A stretch of DNA of 64,000 nt from Pseudomonas luteola NBRC 103146 (GTDB taxonomy: Bacteria; Pseudomonadota; Gammaproteobacteria; Pseudomonadales; Pseudomonadaceae): assembly GCF_002091675.1 (NCBI RefSeq), contig NZ_BDAE01000001.1, forward strand, positions 186,001-250,000. Direction: 5' to 3'. Each line of letters opens with the position of its first letter. Positions within the stretch are counted from its first letter, which is position 1. The position numbers were made by a program, and so were the translations under genes. Below are positions 61,186 to 64,000 of the stretch, piece by piece. The notes below the pieces were generated by a model. That model saw only the letters and a list, made by a program, of their open reading frames with translations, searched no databases and had not been told where the DNA came from.

Positions 61186-62569
61186 ATTGCCGGAAGGTTG
61201 GGCAAAGTGCCAGTTAGCAGACATAGGGCTCATTGTTACTGGTAAAACACCAAGTACAAAAGAGCCAAAATTTTATGGCGGTACTATCCCCTTTATTAAA
61301 CCAGGGGATCTTGATAACGCTGGTCCTATTGTCAAAACTGAAACATGTTTAACAGAGGCAGGGTTAGCTGAGGTCCCTATATTACCGCCTAAAAGTATAG
61401 TGGTAACGTGTATAGGCAATCTTGGAAAGATTGGCATAACAACCAGAAACTCAGCAACCAATCAGCAAATTAATTCGGTTGTGCCAGTACCTGAAGTAGA
61501 GCCGCAGTATCTATTCCATTACTGTAGAATTTTGCGCCCTTGGTTAGAAGAAAACTCTTCAGCCACAACAATTTCAATTATCAACAAAGGCATTTTTTCA
61601 AGCGCACCGGTTCTCTTGCCTCCTCTTGCCGAGCAAACCCGCATCGCCCAAAAACTCGATGAGCTGCTAGCTCAAGTCGATACCCTGAAAGCCCGTATCG
61701 ACGGCATCCCCGCACTGCTCAAACGCTTCCGCCAATCCGTCCTCGCCGCCGCTGTTTCGGGGCGGTTAACGGAGGATTTGGTTAAAGAAAATTCTTGTCA
61801 GACTCAGCAGAGGGACTTGAGTTATACTTCATGCACGGCTTTTGAAGGTCGCGCAAAAATATCAAAATTTGTTGATATTTTTGAAATTATTTCTGGTCCT
61901 GCCTTTAAGAAGGCTCAATACTCTCTTGCTGGGAGCAAGCTTTTACAAATAGCCAATGTTAGTTATGGGAAAGTAGTTTGGGATATAAAAAATTTTATTC
62001 CTCTAGATTTGGCTGAAGAAGAAAAGCGTTTCGAGTTGGCCGAAGGTGATATTGTAATGGCTCTTAATAGGCCTATTACAAACAACACTTTGAAGGTAGC
62101 AAAAATAGGGTTGTCTGATTTGCCTGCAACGCTATATCAGCGCGTAGCACGATTTCGGCTTATAGATGAAAATATTTTTAATAAAGACTTTTTATTTATT
62201 TTCTTTAAGACTGACCAGTTTATGAAAAAAGTACAGTCTGAACTACAAGGTTCTGATCAGCCATATATTAATACGAGCTCATTAAAAGATTTTGAGATTA
62301 GTTTGCCAAGTCTAGAAGAGCAAACCGAAATCGTCCGCCGCGTCGAGCAACTCTTCACCTTCGCCGACCAGCTCGAAGCCAAGGTTAAAACTGCCCAGGC
62401 CCGTGTCGATCAACTGACCCAAAGCATCCTAGCCAAAGCCTTCCGCGGCGAACTTGTCCCGCAAGACCCCAACGACGAACCAGCCTCTGTTCTGCTCGAA
62501 CGCATCAAAGCCCAACGCGCTGCCGAGCCGAAGGCTAAACGAGGTAAGAAAAAAGCGGAGAGTGTATGA
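61178..62569 (+). CDS. hsdS: Type I specificity subunit S, mosaic composition
   Basis: The GTG at 61178 is chosen because GGAGGGG sits about 7 bp upstream and MNKLPEGW is the usual EcoKI-type opening. The 463-residue protein has TRD1 (about 10-145), a central conserved region with LPPLAEQTRIAQKLDELLAQVD and LKRFRQSVLAAAVSGRLTEDL (about 146-200), TRD2 (about 205-375) and a C-terminal conserved region with EQTEIVRRVEQLF and LTQSILAKAFRGELVP. The target-recognition domains are strongly AT-rich; the conserved parts are GC-rich. The recognised DNA site cannot be told from the sequence. Confidence 0.95.
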   Translation: MNKLPEGWAKCQLADIGLIVTGKTPSTKEPKFYGGTIPFIKPGDLDNAGPIVKTETCLTEAGLAEVPILPPKSIVVTCIGNLGKIGITTRNSATNQQINSVVPVPEVEPQYLFHYCRILRPWLEENSSATTISIINKGIFSSAPVLLPPLAEQTRIAQKLDELLAQVDTLKARIDGIPALLKRFRQSVLAAAVSGRLTEDLVKENSCQTQQRDLSYTSCTAFEGRAKISKFVDIFEIISGPAFKKAQYSLAGSKLLQIANVSYGKVVWDIKNFIPLDLAEEEKRFELAEGDIVMALNRPITNNTLKVAKIGLSDLPATLYQRVARFRLIDENIFNKDFLFIFFKTDQFMKKVQSELQGSDQPYINTSSLKDFEISLPSLEEQTEIVRRVEQLFTFADQLEAKVKTAQARVDQLTQSILAKAFRGELVPQDPNDEPASVLLERIKAQRAAEPKAKRGKKKAESV

Positions 62570-63312
62570 CTAATAAAGCTAATGAGCCTGATGACGAAGC
62601 GCTTAGACCGACATGGAAAGTTTTGCATTATTTAAGTGAATGTAAACCCTTCTCAAAAGTTGTAAAAACGTCGATTGAGGTAATTGCACAGAAAGTTGCT
62701 AATCAGTGCTTAGGATTCGCTTTTTTATTTTTAGCGTCTTCGGTAGTTTTTGCGTACTTCAATAATCATGAAGAGAAGCTCACACCTGTTTTGAGAGATC
62801 TTGGTGTTTCTTTGGCTTACGCTGCCATTATTTTAAGTATAGCCTCTATGCTTGCGCCTATAATTGCATCATGTATTAGCTTAATTAGATGGGAGAAATT
62901 AAGCTTTCAAACCTTTGATGCTGAAATTCGCCATGACTTTAAGAATGTAACTGGCCTGCGTCAATTCGAAAAGACTGCATTGGAAGATGCAAAGGCATGG
63001 ATAGAGGTAAAAATCTCTCGTCTTGAGGCAAAGGTTGGTTACTTTTTCGGTGAAAAGACAGCCGCTTTTGCCATGCTGGCAATTTCATATAGTTGTGTAA
63101 AGGCACTAGGCGGGAGGGAATGGCTGACGCAAACATTCTCAGCAGGATTTTCTCAGGGAAATATTCTAAATACCTTATTGCTCTATGGTATTGCATTCAT
63201 CTTAGGAATATCAATTGGATCCATGTTGCTAAGACGCATAGCTATGCATTATCGCTATCAAAAAGATCTTTTAGAGTTTGCGCTAAGAAAGAAATCTGAT
63301 TCTAAAAAATAG
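62566..63312 (+). CDS. Four-helix membrane protein of unknown function, coupled to hsdS
   Basis: The 248-residue protein has four predicted membrane segments (about 48-65, 82-107, 164-182 and 200-222). A charged stretch of some 55 residues between segments 2 and 3 (about 109-163) includes HDFKNVTGLRQFEKTALEDA. Its ATG overlaps the hsdS stop (4 bp), so it is translated with hsdS. It is AT-rich like the hsdS recognition domains. I recognise no family. Placement next to restriction genes suggests a defence accessory or effector, which is inference. The IS5-type element begins just after it. Confidence 0.65.
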   Translation: MTNKANEPDDEALRPTWKVLHYLSECKPFSKVVKTSIEVIAQKVANQCLGFAFLFLASSVVFAYFNNHEEKLTPVLRDLGVSLAYAAIILSIASMLAPIIASCISLIRWEKLSFQTFDAEIRHDFKNVTGLRQFEKTALEDAKAWIEVKISRLEAKVGYFFGEKTAAFAMLAISYSCVKALGGREWLTQTFSAGFSQGNILNTLLLYGIAFILGISIGSMLLRRIAMHYRYQKDLLEFALRKKSDSKK

Positions 63313-64000
63313 TTATTTAGAGTGGGTTAAGAGCCGCTAACAAAACCTCTCTAATGAGCGCAGGCATATAATGCTGCACGCCAGCGATAACAGGGCTCGG
63401 TGAGTATCAAGCCTGCGCTCAAAACGGATACGCAGCTTGCCCATACCAGCCAACCAGGCATGGGTACGCTCCACCACCCAGCGATGCTGGCCAAGTCGTT
63501 CCTTGCTATCTACTCCTTTACGGGCGATTCGATCAGCGATCCCTCGCGTGCGCAGATGTCTGTGGCAGCGCTCTATGTCATACGCTTTGTCAGCGTGTAG
63601 CTTTTTAGGCCAACGCCTGGCTCTACTGGGTTTGCCTTCAGGGGTTGGTAAGGCATCAACCAGCGGCTCGAACATAATCGAGTCATGTCGATTAGCTCCG
63701 CTGACATAAAAGGCTAGCGGCACACCGTTAAGGTCGGTAATCAGGTGCCGCTTGCTGCCAAGCTTGCCTCGATCTGTAGGGTTTGGGCCGGTGCATAGGC
63801 CCCCCGGGGGCTGGATACGCTGGCAGCATCCACGCTGGCCCGGCTCAGATCCAAACAATCGGCGTCGCGCAGCTCTTCGAGCAAGACACGATGCAAGCGG
63901 TGCCAGACACCGCACGCTTGCCATTGCTTAAGACGCCTCCAGCAGGTCATACCGCTGCCATAGCCAAGCTCCTGGGGTAGATCTTCCCAGGGAATGCCGG
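63313..64000 (-). mobile_element. IS5-family insertion sequence, right part cut by window edge
   Basis: The transposase-coding segment runs off the right edge, so only one end lies inside. The exact terminal inverted repeat was not resolved; the end should lie in about 63313-63336. The element points leftward into the hsdS-membrane gene unit, and its boundary falls right after the stop of that gene. This suggests insertion of the element next to the hsd locus without disrupting it. Confidence 0.72.
63337..64000 (-). CDS. IS5-family transposase, two frames joined by a -1 shift, partial
   Basis: Frame A enters from the right edge (IPWEDLPQELGYGSGMTCWRRLK) and runs to about 63795, with LDLSRASVDAASVSSPRG before it leaves family sequence. 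Frame B then continues as GGLCTGPNPTDRGKLGSKRHL and on to the stop at 63337, with DKAYDI and ERTHAWL of the DDE domain. The two join by a -1 shift at a C5G6 run (63800-63810 on the plus strand), a likely slippery site. IS5 groups with two frames are known. The N-terminus lies outside the window. Confidence 0.8.

Noticed and set aside
63741-63950. Independent 69-codon gene on the minus strand near the right edge
   Set aside because: It is the first frame of the IS5-type transposase, which continues in the -1 frame, and is not a separate gene.

Overview
The window is 64 kb of bacterial chromosome of Pseudomonas type. By eye it is about 60% GC, it is tightly packed, and most genes start with a clear AGGAG-type ribosome binding site. 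The best taxonomic evidence is gene content and order from about 22 to 44 kb. It runs YbaK-HDOD protein, recG, oxyR, ridA, spoT, rpoZ, gmk, yicC, rph, crc, pyrE, argB, algC, dut, coaBC, radC, peptide-binding protein, rpmB, rpmG. I recognise this order as conserved in Pseudomonas. Crc and the long AlgC are also typical of that group.

Region 1 (1-20 kb) is mixed housekeeping and stress genes. A TolC/OprM-type efflux lipoprotein is cut by the left edge and diverges from an AdeRS-like two-component pair. Then come a YdgA-like protein, an AidB-like acyl-CoA dehydrogenase, a small exported Cys-rich protein, a 19-Cys four-helix copper-binding protein and a YdeP-type molybdopterin oxidoreductase. A large MscS-type channel, a gamma carbonic anhydrase, oligopeptidase A (prlC), a zinc ribbon protein, a DUF1835 protein, a phospholipase D-like lipoprotein and a LysR regulator follow.

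Region 2 (19-44 kb) holds two VOC proteins, a Sco protein, a Gfo/Idh/MocA oxidoreductase and then the conserved Pseudomonas block. That block covers redox sensing (OxyR), fork repair (RecG), stringent response (SpoT with RpoZ and Gmk), RNA processing (YicC, RNase PH), carbon catabolite control (Crc), pyrimidine and arginine synthesis, exopolysaccharide sugar phosphates (AlgC), CoA synthesis and two ribosomal proteins. Several clear terminators separate the units.

Region 3 (44-55.6 kb) is looser. It has a YkgJ cysteine-cluster protein, two SDR enzymes that each end in a predicted membrane anchor, xpt, a RecQ-family helicase, an alpha/beta hydrolase, a secreted cupin, a DUF1080 protein cut by an amber codon, a PoxB-like ThDP enzyme and a periplasmic asparaginase/glutaminase.

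Region 4 (55.7-64 kb) is accessory: a type I restriction-modification system (hsdR, hsdM, hsdS) whose conserved parts resemble the EcoKI (type IA) family. An AT-rich four-helix membrane protein gene overlaps hsdS by 4 bp, and an IS5-family element runs off the right edge. The hsdS target-recognition domains and the membrane gene are much more AT-rich than the rest, which suggests recent exchange. I found no CRISPR array, rRNA or tRNA. The strongest leads for something new are the hsdS-coupled membrane protein, the perfect 26-bp palindrome between hsdR and hsdM, the DUF1080 gene with its in-frame amber codon, and the Cys-rich pair at 6.6-7.3 kb.
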